A DNA stretch of 58,649 nt from NCBI GenBank assembly GCA_011947345.1, contig JAAVTG010000905.1:1-58649 (forward strand), given 5' to 3'. Below the pieces are notes generated by a model. That model saw only the letters and a program-made list of their open reading frames with translations. It was not told the DNA's origin and did not search any database. The stretch is from Phytophthora quininea (Eukaryota; Oomycota; Peronosporomycetes; Peronosporales; Peronosporaceae). Position numbers and translations under genes: made by a program. The stretch's first letter is position 1. The number at the start of each line of letters is the position of its first letter. Shown one piece after another: positions 23,213-33,729 of the stretch.

Positions 23213-23263
23213 GGCTCTCCTGTAAAACAAGCCCACATTTTAGTAGTTTTCAAAAATAGAATC
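23213..23263 (+). repeat. left terminal inverted repeat of Merlin element
   Basis: Starts GGCTCTCCTGTAAAACAAGC and ends AAAATAGAATC. It matches the reverse complement of 24543-24593 at 50 of 51 positions (T/C difference at base 32). Confidence 0.92.
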
Positions 23264-23478
23264 ATTTTGAAATGATCGGGTGGGCGGCCTATGCCAAAAG
23301 GTAGTCGTAAGATAAGCCCACTTTTGATTAGTTACCTAGCAAAATACATAGACCACTACACTTCAAATTTGTATTGATTGCCAAAACACGCCCGCTCTCA
23401 CGTAGCCAGCCACGCCAACCATTCAGTTCAGGATTTCCGCCATCGAAGTCACCCCCAGCCCACCCCTCAAGAGCCACC

Positions 23479-24540
23479 ATGGAGACACCTTACCAGTACC
23501 ATATTGACGAGTCCGCCTTCTCCGTCGCCAGAGTCACGGAGGTGACGTGCGACAAGAAGAGCACCATCCTCTGGTGCATGGAGGTTGGACTCGTCGATAA
23601 GGTGAAGCTATGCCCCTACCGTGGTGCCACCATGCGCCCCGGTTTCGCGCGGAAGCGCTAGCGTTGTAGCCGGCGGCAGCGGCATTCTGGCGGCAAAGAG
23701 ATATCTCGCAGCATGCTAACAAATTCTTTTTTCGGAGGCGAAAATCCCTCTAAATAGTGCGGTAAAACTACTACTTTCCTGGTGCATTCGGCTGCCGCAA
23801 CACCAAGAATCTGAGTTTGCTGGTGTTTGCGACAGCGTTGCACACGAATGGTACTCGTACTGCCGCAGTACCTGCTCCAAAGAGCTTGTCAAGAACGAGT
23901 TCAAGGTAAATTTTATCTATTTTAACTAAATTGTGGCTCATAGTGCTAAATGGTTGCTAAAATGTTGCTACAGATTGGTGGAGATGGAAAAATTGTCGAA
24001 ATAGACGAAACGAGCTTAGCAAAAAAGCGCAAGTACAACAGAGGTCGATTATACGAGAAATTCTGGCTGTTTTGGGGTGTCGTGTACGATATACATACAA
24101 AAACCACTCTGTTGCCCATTATTAAGCAGTTCACCAAATCTCGGTATGTACTTTCGATAACTTTTATTTAACCTTTTCTAACATATTTTTTACGACAGAA
24201 CGCGAATCCACTCCGATATGTTCGCTACGTACGTGTGTGAGCGTGGTGGCAAGCAATATACGCTCGAAAACAACCGTCTACTTGCCAATATGGAATACCG
24301 ACGTGTTGGGTGAACCACACCCTCAACTTTATCGATCCAATATCCGGCACGCACACAAACACCATAGAAGGCCTGTAGGAGACGAAAATTAAGCGTCTTA
24401 TCAAGGCGATGCGCGGGATGGACAGCGAGAAGCTCGATTCGTACCTGGATGAATTCATGTGGCGCTCCTGGTTCTTCCCGGCCCGAGCTAGAATCTCCCA
24501 ATACATGGGAGGAATTGTTGCAGCGATAATAAGAAATGAA
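23479..24540 (+). pseudogene. Merlin (IS1595/ISXO2-like) transposase, broken
   Basis: From the ATG at 23479 (METPYQYHIDESAF) the frame runs to 23661 and then is disturbed by shifts around 23650-23900. After an intron-like gap (GT near 23906, CAG at 23972) comes the catalytic core: IGGDGKIVEIDETSLAKKRK (first Asp), FWGVVYDIHTKTTLLPII; after a second intron-like gap near 24145-24198, RIHSDMFATYV (second Asp), VNHTLNF, and HTNTIEGL (Glu). The order IDE-D-E is that of the ISXO2 domain. An in-frame TAG follows the Glu segment and a shift near 24300 separates core parts, so this copy is probably inactive. Confidence 0.8.
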
Positions 24541-24542
24541 TA

Positions 24543-24593
24543 GATTCTATTTTTGAAAACTGCTAAAATGTGGGCTTGTTTTACAGGAGAGCC
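24543..24593 (-). repeat. right terminal inverted repeat of Merlin element
   Basis: Reverse complement of the left repeat with a single difference; ends TTACAGGAGAGCC directly before the target duplication. Confidence 0.92.
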
Positions 24594-24601
24594 TCGATTT
24601 G
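24594..24601. repeat. right target-site duplication of the Merlin element
   Basis: TCGATTTG, seven of eight bases equal to the left copy at 23205-23212. The copy continues the interrupted reading frame. Confidence 0.75.
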
Positions 24602-24619
24602 ACTTACTACAGCGAATAA

Positions 24620-25156
24620 ATGTATTTCCGCTATATTTTGCTTTCTATTTCTTAGTATTGTAACTTTAAGGTTATTTTAGCCTAACTAAGGTACGTTTTA
24701 CAGACGGGATTGTATTATTTATCAATAGCGCAAGTATCACGTGTGATACATTCGGATCGTGATCAGGCTTGGAGCGGGGCTGAGTAGCGGTGCATGTGCA
24801 CAGAGGAAGACGTAGGACTCCCCAAGTAAGTGTCTTTAGGCTTCCAGCCTTCGGTTCTATACAAAACCAAGTACAGTCCCGAAACAAGTACTCGCAGTGT
24901 CAGTGTCCCTTAAAACAAGGACAACACTAATTATCTGCAAAAAGAGAACTGGGTTGAATTACTATCTGACCTTGCTGTAAGTGTATGGACTAAACTGTGT
25001 GGCATAGTCAATCTAAGAAATGTGCAAATGGGTTGTGGAGAGCCAAATGGCTACTCTATGGTTACATATACAAAAGCCTTTACGTGGTTATGGCTTTCGT
25101 GTAACCCCGTTACACTTTCACCTTATCCTTTCCATTCCAACTTTTGAACATCCTTC
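24620..25156. other. AT-rich repeat-derived sequence, no gene
   Basis: No convincing reading frame. The region lies downstream (minus-strand sense) of the copia RNase H end and may include that element's 3' long terminal repeat, but I could not match it to a second LTR. Confidence 0.3.
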
Positions 25157-25256
25157 AACTTTAGCATATCCTTTTCACTTCAGCTTTGATAGATCTCTCG
25201 CACGTTAACTTTAGCGTATCTCTTGCACTTCAACTTTGACACATCCTTTTATAAAG
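25157..25256. repeat. degenerate 25-bp tandem repeat, four units
   Basis: Four consecutive 25-base units starting AACTTTAGCATATCC, AGCTTTGATAGATCT, AACTTTAGCGTATCT and AACTTTGACACATCC. Units one and three agree at most positions. Less regular similar sequence extends to the left from about 25,120. Confidence 0.7.
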
Positions 25257-25283
25257 AGAAGGCGAAATGGATATTTTAATCAC

Positions 25284-26824
25284 CTACCCTTGTGGTACAG
25301 GTTTTCTTAAGTATTTGATCCAGATAAGAGCCATTAGCTTCTCGAATTGAGATTGAGGCAATGCCTTTGTAGTTGCGTCTGTGTGGTGTTTTCCGGAAGT
25401 AAGGAGACGCAAACACTCGACAGGGCAGGTGGCGAGCCTGCTGGGAGATTGACTGCCAAGTGTATTGCTAGCTCTGTGTCGAGCAGATTGTGGAGTGACT
25501 AGAGATAAAGGACGGCAACTGGCAAGCCACTCGCTCACTACTGCTACTAGCAGCCAGCAGGATGCGACTGCTGACCGTGGTATCAAGCTGGATACCAATC
25601 GGATGTCACATCTCGTTCTATGATGCCACCAACGCGTTGGTGGAAACTGGCTTTGATCAAGCCAACACCACAGTCTGCCACCATATCATTTGTGTTGCAG
25701 TGTGAAACTACTATTCTCCTTTTATCATGGACTTCTCTGGCATACAGCCTCTATGTTTTGTGGAAGCATGGTTTGCCGGATCCTTAATAATAATAATAAT
25801 AGTATTTTTTTGTCGAACCAAAACATTATTGGTTGTGACTGCTTAAAAACCAACTCGTCTAATAAGTGCTATAGTCATTCGCTCTCTTTAATACCTTCAC
25901 TTGCCGCTATTAATTGAGCTTGTGCCGCATGAAGGCTAAAAGTATCTTGACGTGAACGTTTTTCAAGTAATGCTTACGTATCTAGTTACCGACTTTCGGT
26001 TTTCATTAGCATTCGAGAACCTCCCGTCTGTGCATTGCGCATGCAGCACTTTATTTTGCTTGCCATCCGATATGAGTCCATACATTGGGGGTCTATTCAG
26101 GTATTTTAGTACTCTCTGGGCTGCCTTATTTTGACTTTCATTATTGCAAGACAGGAAATTACTCAATTCTCTGACTGTAATGGCTATGTTCGGACGTGTG
26201 CCACGCCACGGATACATTAGCGACCCAACCAAACCCCTTTGCCAAACGGCTGAGCTGCTATTTACTCTGGACTTATCTTTTCCTCTTTCTCACGCACTAC
26301 CCTCATTGGTTGAGGTGTTGGCTCCGTGTTACTTACTATCACGTTGAAGTCTTGCAATAGATCCATGTGTTTAGTGACATAATCAGAGTATTGTTTACCC
26401 TATCCCGCTTGATCTCCTTCTTTTGTAAGTAGTGGATCTCATCAATATCCTTCATCGTGAACCACGATGCTATCTTTACCTTAATCTTTTGCACCAATTG
26501 CATACTGCTCGCAACAATAGTGATATCGTCAACGTACACACAAATAAGTGCCACGTCAGTCCCTCCACTACAAACAATACTCATTTTTTACACCCAAAAC
26601 TCTAAACTGACCATATGTATATAAGAGAGCATACCGAGTCTTTGCTGCCTGCTTGAGTCCATTGATACTCTTCTTCAGTTTGCATCATGCCGAAACTCAT
26701 GTGGCTGCTGCATATAGATATCTTCAAAAAGCGTGCCATTGAGGAAAGCTGTTGATACATCCATTTGGTGTACATGTAAATCCTTAAGCATTGGAATTGG
26801 AAGCAATAGTCGCAGTGACACATA
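25284..26824 (-). mobile_element. copia (Ty1-type) retrotransposon, reverse transcriptase and RNase H part, degenerate
   Basis: Read on the minus strand from 26824: LLLPIPMLKDLHVHQMDV and a TAFLNG-like segment (copia RT start), VALICVYVDDITIVASS (catalytic YVDD), then MVGSLMYPWRGTRPNIAITV and AAQRVLKYLN (end of RT/start of RNase H), and HTDATTKALPQSQFEKLMAL close to 25300, the usual copia C-terminus. Frame shifts and stops interrupt each piece. The portion between 25,620 and 25,950, with a TAA microsatellite at about 25785-25802, does not match the copia order and may be another insertion. The upstream integrase and gag part is found at 28.45-29.4 kb. Confidence 0.8.
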
Positions 26825-28440
26825 CCATGTTAATGACAAATGGTTTGTCAATCAGATACACCTTCCAAGTTCGTATTGCTAACAGCGCAGCGAGCAGTTT
26901 CTTCTCTCGTGTGGGGTACTTGAGCTCTGCTGGCTTGACCTCCATACGCTGTAATCTGCTCATGCTCTTCACCATCGAGCTGGTACAGATACCCTCCAAC
27001 CGCGTAGTCAGACGAATCCATGGCGACTCGAAATACTCGATCAAAATCTGGGTGCGCAAGAACGGACAGATTGGAAAACGAAGTTTCAATTCTTCGAAAC
27101 AGCAGCGGTGCTGGTCATCGAGATCTATCTGCTCGTTGCGTGATTTCCCCTTGAGTTGCTCGGTTAGCGGCACCATTATCTCTACGAAGTCAGGGCAATA
27201 CTTGAGCACATATACACAGGTCCCTAAGAACGAATGCAGCTGGTGTTTTGTACGAGAAAATGGCCAATTTTGGATGATTCCTGTTTTGTCAGGGTCCATT
27301 CTCACTCCGTCTGCACCAATAAAATCGCCTAGACAGGACATATCTCGAGAACAGAACATGCACTTTGAAAGCTTGACATAAAGCTGCTCTTGCTCGCTCT
27401 AACACTTTCTCCAAAGCCGCCAGGTGTTCTTTCATCTCCTCCGATTTCGTGTAAACGAAAAGATCGTCAAAGTATGCTCTGCAGAACGCTTTTTGATCCT
27501 CAAAACCATTCTGAATCAAGCGGTTGAACGCCGCTGAACTGCACGAGAGACCCGTCGGTTTTACTAAATATTCAAACAGGACGTCTGGGGTAGAGAACGC
27601 CGTGTATAGAACATCTTGCTCTCGAAGCCGGACTTGAAAGAAGCCCTACAACAAATCCATCGCAGATAGCAGCTTTCCCTTGTGCACGGCGTCGTAAATA
27701 TCTTCTTTGCGAGGAATTGGCGTCGCTGGCTGTCGGATTTTCGTGTTGATGCCGCGGAAATCGTGAACTATTTGCCAACCCAAGGCTTTTTTACACTCAA
27801 AAATAGGGACGAGATACGGCGATTTTGACGGACGAATTATTCCTGCATCAATCATTTTTTTGTCCACGCTCGGATAGCAGTCTTCATATCCTCACTGATC
27901 CGAAATAGTTTTCGCGCCACCGGCACATCATCCACGAGTTCAATTTTAGCCACGATATTATCGAAGCGTGTTGGGGGTACGGCTGGCAGGTGCGCGCGGA
28001 AAACCACGTCCTTGTACTTCAAGAGAAGCGATTCTGCAGGGTGTCCGTTCAGCGCATCCCAGTCTTGAGCTTGCTGTCGTCCCGCTTTAGCGCCATTTGG
28101 GTCATGTTGAATCAGGAAGTAAAATTCATTGTATTTCGCTTTCAGCAGCTTCTTTAGATACTTGGAAGCAACAACGCGAGTCGGTCTACAGCAGGATTCA
28201 TAATCTTCATGCATGTAGAATAGTAGACCAGAGTCGTTGTTGGCGGTTCGTCGAGGATTCCGGCAGCGATGGACACCCGTGAGCACGGCGGGGGTCTTGC
28301 TTAACGCACTGTCGGAAGGAACTTGCAAACTGAGGTTTGTCACGGGACGAAAGCGTGCGTTTCGACCCGTTTATGTCGGGGTTCATTTCCTCGGATATCC
28401 CAAGGAGTTTGCATTCAATTGCCCCTTCGCTTAGCTTTTG
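26825..28440 (-). mobile_element. gypsy (Ty3-type) retrotransposon fragment splitting the copia element
   Basis: Minus-strand sequence encodes the N-terminal RT region (SEDMKTAIRAWTKKMIDAGI, SPYLVPIFECKKALGWQIVH, DFRGINTKI), then AFCRAYFDDLFVYTKS with the catalytic DD, the RT connection GADGVRMDPDKTGIIQNWP and SFLGTCVYVLKYCPDFVEIM, and RNase H (KYPTREKKLLAALLAIRTWK). A TAG stop (MDLL*GFFQVRL) lies near 27,645 and several shifts exist. The RNase H reading ends abruptly near 26,825 where copia RT begins. The left end lies between about 28,300 and 28,440. No LTRs are attached, so it arrived by recombination or lost its ends. Confidence 0.8.
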
Positions 28441-28449
28441 ATTTGATCT

Positions 28450-29400
28450 TTTCGATTTTGGAATGTGGACAAAACAGCTACTCCTCCATATTATTAGTAC
28501 CGTTCCGCTAGGTTTCCTTCCATAAAGAGCCTCATACAGGATTCCCCCTTTTAATCAGGCTGTTGGTACTCTGTTGGACACTATGGTTAGGTGCATTAAG
28601 GCTTCTGGCCACCACTGGGCAACCATACTCGAGCTTTGTAGCGCACACCTGACACTCCCATTATAGTTTGAAGTGCCCGCTCTGCTGACCCAATTTCCTC
28701 ATGAGACTCAACTATGGATTTTGGAATATTAGTCCTCTTTATAGCAATATCCATTTAGTATATTATTCACAAACTCAGCAACTCCATCAGTCGAAATTGT
28801 CGTTCCAACTGGGTCATGAGAGCTATAATTTCGCGTTCTTGATAGTGAACCACTCTTCGGTCATGCTGATTGAGCTTCCCCAGAAGCCAGCACCTCCATA
28901 CATAGCCGGGATTCTGTCACTATGTCCTTGCCCACCAGCGCTCTGATGCTGTGGTTGATATCGTTGCGCAGTTTCTTCAGCTGGGAGAATAGGGTCCCAG
29001 ATTACTGCGGTTAGGCACTCCCACTGACGACATAGCTTGATTACGCCACCCGCACCCCTAGCCCGTATTTTTGTTCCTGCTCCTTCCATATGTCGCACGG
29101 GTTTATCTTGGACACGTGATCGGACAGGCCGCTCAGGAACACGTTAAGCAACACCCGGTATAACAGGTTCAACATGGCAGTCCTAGCCCTTGTCTAGTTC
29201 CGGTAGCGCCACCGTAGAACCTGTGCGTCACTCCAGGACAGTGACGGCTCACCTTCTTTGTCCACAGTGATTTTGGGCTTCTTAGGCGTACTTTCCAGGA
29301 AGTTCATCTTCAGCCCTTGGTTGATCCTTTTCCAAGAGCGCTCACTGGTACTCTTGGCCCAGCTCCTGGTAGTTCCCCGCCATGACTATATGTCCTAGTA
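28450..29400 (-). mobile_element. copia retrotransposon, gag and integrase part, degenerate
   Basis: Reading the minus strand from 29400, a gag-like region has WKEQEQKYGLGVRVA and LFSQLKKLRNDINHSIRALV. After it comes an integrase end: FVNNILNGYC, GSAERALQTIMGVSGVRYKA, ILYEALYGRKPSG and CFVHIPKSKRS, all in the order of copia integrases (the usual NG.AER, TPYE.W.GKKP and HIP motifs). Stops and shifts are frequent. Together with the RT part at 25.3-26.8 kb this is one copia element cut in two by a gypsy fragment. Confidence 0.7.
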
Positions 29401-29606
29401 AGTATCCGAAATATTAAACTTTAGCGTGTGTATTGCACCGACAGTTTGGAAATGAGGGGAACTTCCTGCGGGTCAAGGCGACGCGTTCCCCTCCAGTTCT
29501 TACATCCCTCGGTAAAATGCGAATGATTTTAAGTGGCGTGTTTTATAGCTTCTGATTTCTATCCAAATTTAGATATATTTAGATCCATTCAGAATCAACG
29601 TTAACA

Positions 29607-30235
29607 GTCACGTTTGGAGCAGCTTTCCTCTTCGGTGAAGTCGCATCAACGACATTAGAGGTCACTACGTTTTACGGCGACAACCACTCGGAATGCACCG
29701 AGACAACCACGTCCATGTTTATCGTGGCAAACGCTTCCTATGTTGGTGAGGAATGTGCGACCAGCATCTTCTACGAAGATCAAATGAACTCGTCGTGCTG
29801 CACCACGGACAACCACAGAGTTTCTGAGAAACGCTATTTGTTGGGGAAACTCTACGCCGACCACAATTGATCCGTGCTCTAGTACATATCCTTTCTCTAG
29901 TGGCGGTTGCTTCAGCTTACAAAAAATATGACACGGTGGCCGCTTATCGATACGTGACCAACACCAGCGGGGCGTTGCGGTGGAGTATTTCTACGACGAC
30001 ACTTGCTCATCAGCGAAGAGATACCGTTTGGTGATTGATACGTGCACTGCCGTCATGGGGTCTCCGGCTCCGAAGCCAACGCGTACGCGGTTTTCGGACA
30101 GATAGTGCTACGGAGATCTCCAGCGCTTTGTAGCTATACCGATGCTTCAATGGACAATTCCAGCATGACGACAAAAGTACTTTATGGCACCAGACTGGAA
30201 GGCACAGCATTCGCACTCAAGGAGAATTTCGACTA
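29607..30235 (+). pseudogene. broken copy of the receptor-kinase ectodomain, first fragment
   Basis: The frame from 29607 to 29870 reads EVTTFYGDNHSECTETT, VANASYVGEECATSIFYEDQ and MNSSCCTTDNH, clearly related to the ectodomain of the kinase at 33730-35498 (VTTFYSDNETACAD, IEANASCGAQECVNSVVYQG, MNSAHCTTD). After a stop the second half follows in other frames (AYRYVTNTSG, EYFYDDTCSSAKRYRLVIDT). The signal peptide, membrane anchor and kinase domain are missing. A pseudogene stranded between transposon fragments. Confidence 0.7.
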
Positions 30236-30419
30236 GAGGTCACCTATTTTAACATGAAAAGAAGTTCCGTTTTAAATAAAATGCCACAGGAGCCTGTCCT
30301 CGATACAAGATCACAAACGCTATTGTTATTCCACGGGTAAGGACCAACGGTTGGCTAGCGGAAACTGAACGTAACAAGACTGCCGTTCATTTTCGTTTTC
30401 ACTCCGAAGCGGACTCGGG

Positions 30420-30677
30420 ATGGGTGTGGCTTACGAAGTCACCGCGTTCTACAATGAAACCACTGCCCAGTGCAACTTGACACCCAACAGATTTTTTGCT
30501 GAAGGCAGCATGACCTATACAGCACAAGTACGCGCCAACGTCATTTACGCAGACATAACGAATTCGACGAACCGCGTCCCCGGCTACTTGAATGAGGTTG
30601 ATGCAGTTGTGATTAAAGTGATGGATATGTTGTGCTGGAGTTTTACAACTACCGCAACTGACGGTGCTGGTCATTAG
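30420..30677 (+). pseudogene. second broken ectodomain fragment
   Basis: A short frame begins MGVAYEVTAFYNETTAQCNL and resembles the start of the same ectodomain (YQVTTFYSDNETACAD). It ends at 30677 after a diverged segment (YADITNSTNRVPGYLNEVDA). It shares no intact motif with the rest of the kinase gene. Confidence 0.5.
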
Positions 30678-30856
30678 ATACTTGATGTTGTTTTGAGATT
30701 CCGCAGGTGGTTCTGTCTATCGGTACGTCGCGAATACGGTTAGATTTTAATCGGCTCTTTTGCAGGCCTGGTAAGGCCCCTGGTCAGGTCGGTGTATTTT
30801 GTTGGTCTGGGGCGGTCAGGCCTTAAATACCGCCGCCGCCATATTTAATTGACTAC

Positions 30857-31560
30857 TGTTAGAATGCTCTTCACCAGTTGGACACGCGCGTTGGCTTTCG
30901 CTAGTGGACTTAGCGGCGTGTCGTTAGGGGTCCACCTCTTTCGCCTCGCTCGGGGGGCGACGTTGAGCGTCGTGCCCCATCCCCTTAACTCTTATGATAA
31001 GTTGTGAGTCTGTGAGCTCGACAAACATACTCGCCACAACTACCTACAGGTTGTATGTCTGTGGAGAAGAATGGCTCAAACCAGCCGAGATTGTGCACAC
31101 ACGTCGACTTAGGCTTTGTATGGACTAACTTGCTTTCACTATGAACAAATACATGTATGTGAAACGCGGTGCACTGGATAAAGCCCCGTCAGTTTTCAAA
31201 AGGAGACCAGCTTTGCGAGAGAGCTGACCCTAGACGCCGTGGTCCTGTTGAGGTCTTTTGCCCGACATTTGCTTGCTTAGCGTACATTCCGACTAAGTCT
31301 ACTTGCCCAATTATGGCAAACAGCCACAATCCGGCCGAGGCTATTGAAGAGCACTAGGGCTACGCGAATACTAGCATCGATGATATGTATCTTTCGGCAT
31401 CTAGCGCCCCTGCTTCGCAGCCACAGAATTTCTCCTTGTGGATACGTGAGAATTTTGGCGGGTTGGCAGATACGGGTTTGGTACTGGCGTAGTGATCAGC
31501 GTTGACATTAATCCTTGCTGGACTAGGTCATATGCTCCTCTCCTATCCCAGAATAATATA
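30857..31560 (+). repeat. LTR-like sequence followed by a short gag-like start
   Basis: Begins TGTTAGAATGCTC, as LTRs begin with TG, and contains a GC-rich hairpin (30952-30978). Around 31313 a frame starts MANSHNPAEAIEEH and after a stop continues YANTSIDDMYLSAS and FSLWIRENFGG, similar to retrotransposon gag starts. The matching second LTR was not found, so both the LTR call and its borders are tentative. Confidence 0.35.
30952..30978. other. GC-rich hairpin within LTR-like sequence
   Basis: GGGGGGCGACG and CGTCGTGCCCC face each other around a short GC/T loop, with one bulged T. It would form a stable stem in RNA, possibly part of a transposon transcript leader or terminator. Confidence 0.45.
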
Positions 31561-31581
31561 ATGATCTTTTGGATAAATCCC

Positions 31582-32840
31582 TCACTTCGGCAAGGTGCGG
31601 TGTCCAGGAGAAAACCATCGTGAAGCGTTGTTTGGTGTCACCAGGTCGTTGTCGACTAGCGACGCCACATACTCAAATTTGGCTTGTAGCGGCGCATACT
31701 TACGTGGTGGGCTGCAGTATGGCGTGGCATCAAGTCGGACCGTGACTCTTAGCGGTTCGACGTCCGCCGACAGGCCAGGGCCAACTTCATCACACCAAAT
31801 ATTGGGAAATAATTCGAGTAAGTCGCGGACCGTGCTAACGTGCTCAGTCAGCAAGCCGTTAGTGACAGCGCACTCAAGCAACTGGTCCAGGGAATTCACA
31901 GGCTCAGATGCTCCAACGCCGAGTGGAAGCACGTCGCAACAGGGAATTCGTCCGCCTCACTCTCGAGAAGCCCGGCCCAGCCATCTGGGAGAGTTGCTGC
32001 TCGACGTCAATTCCAATCCCTTTTAGCACATCTCGGCCCAGTAGGAACTCATCACCGTCACCGGCCAGTACCAGGCAAGGCTCCGATTGCAACACCACCA
32101 TCCCCGCTAGTGTGGTTAATTTTAAGTCGAGCAGCACTTCTTGGTCGCACTACTGTACGTGTTCGTTCGCCATCACAGCCCCACTGACGCCGGGAGTTTC
32201 TGCACATGGAGTGTTGGCTGTATTGTGAGGAGGGAGTTAGCTGTTTCCAAGGGCACCGCGCTCTTGTCAGCACCCTTCTCTGGTGAGTACGCCATCTCCA
32301 GCAACCCATTGATGTGGACAGAGCAAGCGGATTCTGCGTGCCTATCGGCCTTGGAACGCACAGCAGTTGCCTTCTGGGCTTTTGCCTCGCGATACTTATG
32401 GAGGGTTTCTTCACGCTGCGCATCGGTGGGTCGGGCGGTCGTTAATCAAGTGCTACCTTTGCAGACCAAACACCCATTTGTTGGCGGAGGTGGCGTGCGA
32501 ACAGCGGCGGTGCCAGTGCTGCGTAGCGTAGTTGTTGCGAGAGGTGGTGTCGCCGTCGGCGAGCTAGTCTTGGCCCCGCTGTTTTTCTGTGGCTTCTGCT
32601 CGGCCTTCGCCGGTTCGGGGTTATTCTTGGCCGCGTAGTCCTGTGACATCCGGTAAACCGCTGCTGCACCTTCGCGTGCTTGAGTATCAGATCAAAGAAG
32701 GCCACATCGTCAGATCGGCAGTCACGCCGCTCCAAATCAATTAGACGGGTGATCTGAGACTTAAGTACGGATGGTTGCAGATTTTCGACAAGGAGACGGC
32801 AGCGAGCCTTCATCCTGACTTCCGGGATCAACAAACTCAC
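31582..32840 (-). mobile_element. gypsy retrotransposon gag-protease-RT start, degenerate
   Basis: Minus-strand order: a gag end with a zinc-knuckle-like NGCLVCKGST near 32,450, an aspartic-protease-like part (LLLDLKLTTLAGMVVLQSEP, LVLAGDGDEFLLGRDVLKGI) at 32137-31904, and the start of RT (LRVTVRLDATPYCSPPRKYA, LVTPNNASRWFSPGH) to 31582. Each lies in a different frame. It is distinct from the gypsy piece at 26.8-28.4 kb, but could belong to the same subfamily because it contains the part missing there. Confidence 0.7.
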
Positions 32841-32949
32841 GCTTCGAAGCGCGCAAAGCTAGCTTTGTCGCGAAACCCGGGATGATTCCAAAGAGGGAAG
32901 TTTATTAATGAGCAAAAGCAAACAGGTATCGGCCACGGAAAGGCTGCTC

Positions 32950-33444
32950 CTTCACCGAGCTTTGAACATGCAGCTGTGAACGCGTGCCAGCGCCCACTGA
33001 AATCCCATCCAGCGTGCCACCAGTTTAACGAAGCCTTGCACCACACGCCTCTCCATCGCCGATAGGCACCGGGGCGTGCACCCACTTCCACCATTGGTCT
33101 CGAGCACGCATCCCGACGTAACCGGCTTAAGCACAGGCCGCAACCTCGGCGACAGATGGTGAAATTGGAATGGGCATGCGTTGCTGTTGATACGAAACTG
33201 TTGTTCACCAATATCGAGTCAACGTCAGCTTCGTAGCCACTTGTGCAGTTCGTCGAGTTCATGGCGCCGTCGTAGACGACGCTGTTGACGCATTCTCCAG
33301 CAGAACAGGAATTGTTCGGCTCGATATATGCGAAATCGGGTGTCGATGAACAATCGGTTTGGTTGTCAAAATCACTGTGGCCTGAGAGAAGCATGGAGGC
33401 GCAAGCACGAGCACCGTTAGCAGCACAAACAGCAGCGTAGCCAT
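32950..33444 (-). pseudogene. truncated secreted ectodomain copy with signal peptide
   Basis: The ATG at 33444 starts a good signal peptide (MATLLFVLLTVLVLAPPCFS). A one-base frame change near 33375 leads to SDFDNQTDCSSTPDF, IEPNNSCSAGECVNSVVYDG and AMNSTNCTSGYEADVDSILV, matching the ectodomain of the kinase at 33730-35498 (IEANASCGAQECVNSVVYQG, MNSAHCTTDFQTDVAQIYSN). After about 33190 the similarity fades. No membrane segment or kinase follows. Either a decayed paralogue or a secreted short form. Confidence 0.6.
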
Positions 33445-33729
33445 GGTAGCACAGAAGCCAAAAATGAACCGTCAGAGGGTTCGATCGGACACACGTCGTG
33501 TGAATGGATGGCGAGAAATTCAACGGGTCTTGTGGACTGCATCTCGATGCAAATTCGTTGAGTTCATCTTGCCGATTCGATTGGTTTAAGGCTGCTCCAC
33601 CGGAAAAAGGTGGAGACGTTGGGCCTTTCGTGGGCTGCGGTCATGGCAGAGCGCATCAAATTAGTGGTGGTAAGCGCGAAGACTTTATTTCGTTTGGACG
33701 CATTGTCGGCCATATCTCGCTTGTCAACT

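Larger units (their letters stand above)
23213..24593 (+). mobile_element. Merlin/IS1016-type DNA transposon, degenerate
   Basis: A 1,381-bp element bounded by 51-bp terminal inverted repeats (one mismatch) and an 8-bp target duplication. Inside is a transposase related to the ISXO2/IS1595 family, which is the Merlin group. Repeat ends start GGCTCTCCTG. The almost identical ends point to a relatively recent insertion, although the transposase is broken in places. Confidence 0.88.

Noticed and set aside
23479..24540. Bacterial insertion sequence or contamination
   Set aside because: The ISXO2-like domain could suggest a bacterial IS, but intron-like gaps, long inverted repeats and host-frame target site fit the eukaryotic Merlin group.
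32139..32640. Plus-strand open frame with hydrophobic end
   Set aside because: It is antisense to gypsy gag/protease remnants and has no matching family.
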